DNA from: Rhodospirillales bacterium
Lineage (GTDB): Bacteria > Pseudomonadota > Alphaproteobacteria > Rhodospirillales > 2-02-FULL-58-16
DNA length: 6,150 bases
Assembly: GCA_021775195.1 (NCBI GenBank)
Contig: JAJFIG010000344.1
Span: 1 to 6,150, forward strand
Direction: 5' to 3'
The translations under genes and the position numbers were made by a program. Of this stretch, positions 5,854 through 6,150 are shown in pieces; position 1 is the stretch's first letter; every line of letters begins with the position of its first letter. The notes under the pieces were generated by a model, which was given only the letters and a program-made list of their open reading frames with translations, was not told where the DNA came from and searched no databases.

Positions 5854-6150
5854 GGTGTCCTTCCCAGCATCCGGGCTCCGTAGAACGTCACCGCCGCCAG
5901 GGCCAGCGAGAACGCGGCGTTGAAACCGGCCAGCGAGATCCCGAACAGGGCCCAGTCGACCCGGTCGCAGGGTTTTTGCTGGGGCGTCGCCAGCATGGCG
6001 TTCAGGCCCTCGATGGAGAGCTCCTTGTCCAGGGTGCCGCCGCACGACGCCATCGAGGCCCACCAGTGCTGCTCGACGCCGACGTGATAGAACGCGAGGC
6101 CCGAACCGGCAACGAAGGCAAGGCCGACGATGGCCAGGAACCCGGTACGC
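5850..6150 (-). CDS. dsbB: Disulfide bond formation protein B (3' part; N-terminus off the right edge)
   Basis: The frame is open from the right edge to TGA at 5850-5852, giving 99 C-terminal residues. DsbB is the inner-membrane protein that reoxidises periplasmic DsbA and passes the electrons to ubiquinone. The visible part begins in a membrane helix (FLAIVGLAFVAGSGLAFYH), continues into a periplasmic loop HVGVEQHWWASMASCGG and then KPCD, and ends with the last helix (LFGISLAGFNAAFSLALAAV). The two loop cysteines (codons at 6042-6044 and 5967-5969) are 25 residues apart, close to the Cys104-Cys130 pair of E. coli DsbB. The N-terminal quinone-linked CxxC pair would lie outside the window, so its presence is not seen. 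An ATG at 6051-6053 is internal and not the start. It precedes coq7 and overlaps it by four bases. Confidence 0.9.
   Translation of the reverse strand, partial: RTGFLAIVGLAFVAGSGLAFYHVGVEQHWWASMASCGGTLDKELSIEGLNAMLATPQQKPCDRVDWALFGISLAGFNAAFSLALAAVTFYGARMLGRTP

Noticed and set aside
5854..6063. Upstream extension of coq7 (70 extra residues)
   Set aside because: This stretch is out-of-frame dsbB coding sequence. The DsbB frame has its paired cysteines and membrane helices, and coq7 has a good ribosome-binding site directly before 5853.

Overview
The window is GC-rich chromosomal DNA, most likely from an alphaproteobacterium, perhaps Rhodospirillales. This is inferred from a Coq7-type rather than UbiF-type ubiquinone hydroxylase, a long-type citramalate synthase, a DsbB-coq7 pair and codon use strongly biased to G/C in third positions. 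No rRNA, tRNA, CRISPR array, insertion sequence or phage gene was seen.

Layout, left to right. Positions 3-482 (+) are the 3' part of a small tetraheme c-type cytochrome whose N-terminus lies off the left edge. Facing it (538-1050, -) is a 170-residue helical protein of unknown function that ends in a FliM/CheZ-like, potentially CheY-binding peptide. A divergent intergenic region (1051-1340) separates that gene from a three-gene + strand cluster: cimA (citramalate synthase, 1341-2942), a trmJ-like tRNA 2'-O-methyltransferase (2948-3727) and a polytopic PMT/ArnT-like glycosyltransferase (3739-5289). The gaps are 5 and 11 nt, so one transcript is likely. Converging on it with 3 nt between stop codons is a - strand pair, coq7 (5293-5853) and the C-terminal part of dsbB (5850 to beyond 6150), joined by an ATGA overlap.

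How the genes fit together. cimA feeds pyruvate and acetyl-CoA into isoleucine synthesis by the threonine-independent route. The tRNA methyltransferase and the glycosyltransferase share its probable transcript without an obvious pathway link. coq7 and dsbB meet at ubiquinone: Coq7 helps make it, and DsbB passes electrons from periplasmic disulfide formation to it. The cytochrome and the CheY-tail protein hint at multiheme electron transfer and chemotaxis or two-component signalling, but only as isolated genes.

Most of the window is ordinary housekeeping sequence. I found no convincing undescribed system. The observation most worth following is the EIDTLL-type tail on the uncharacterised 170-residue protein.
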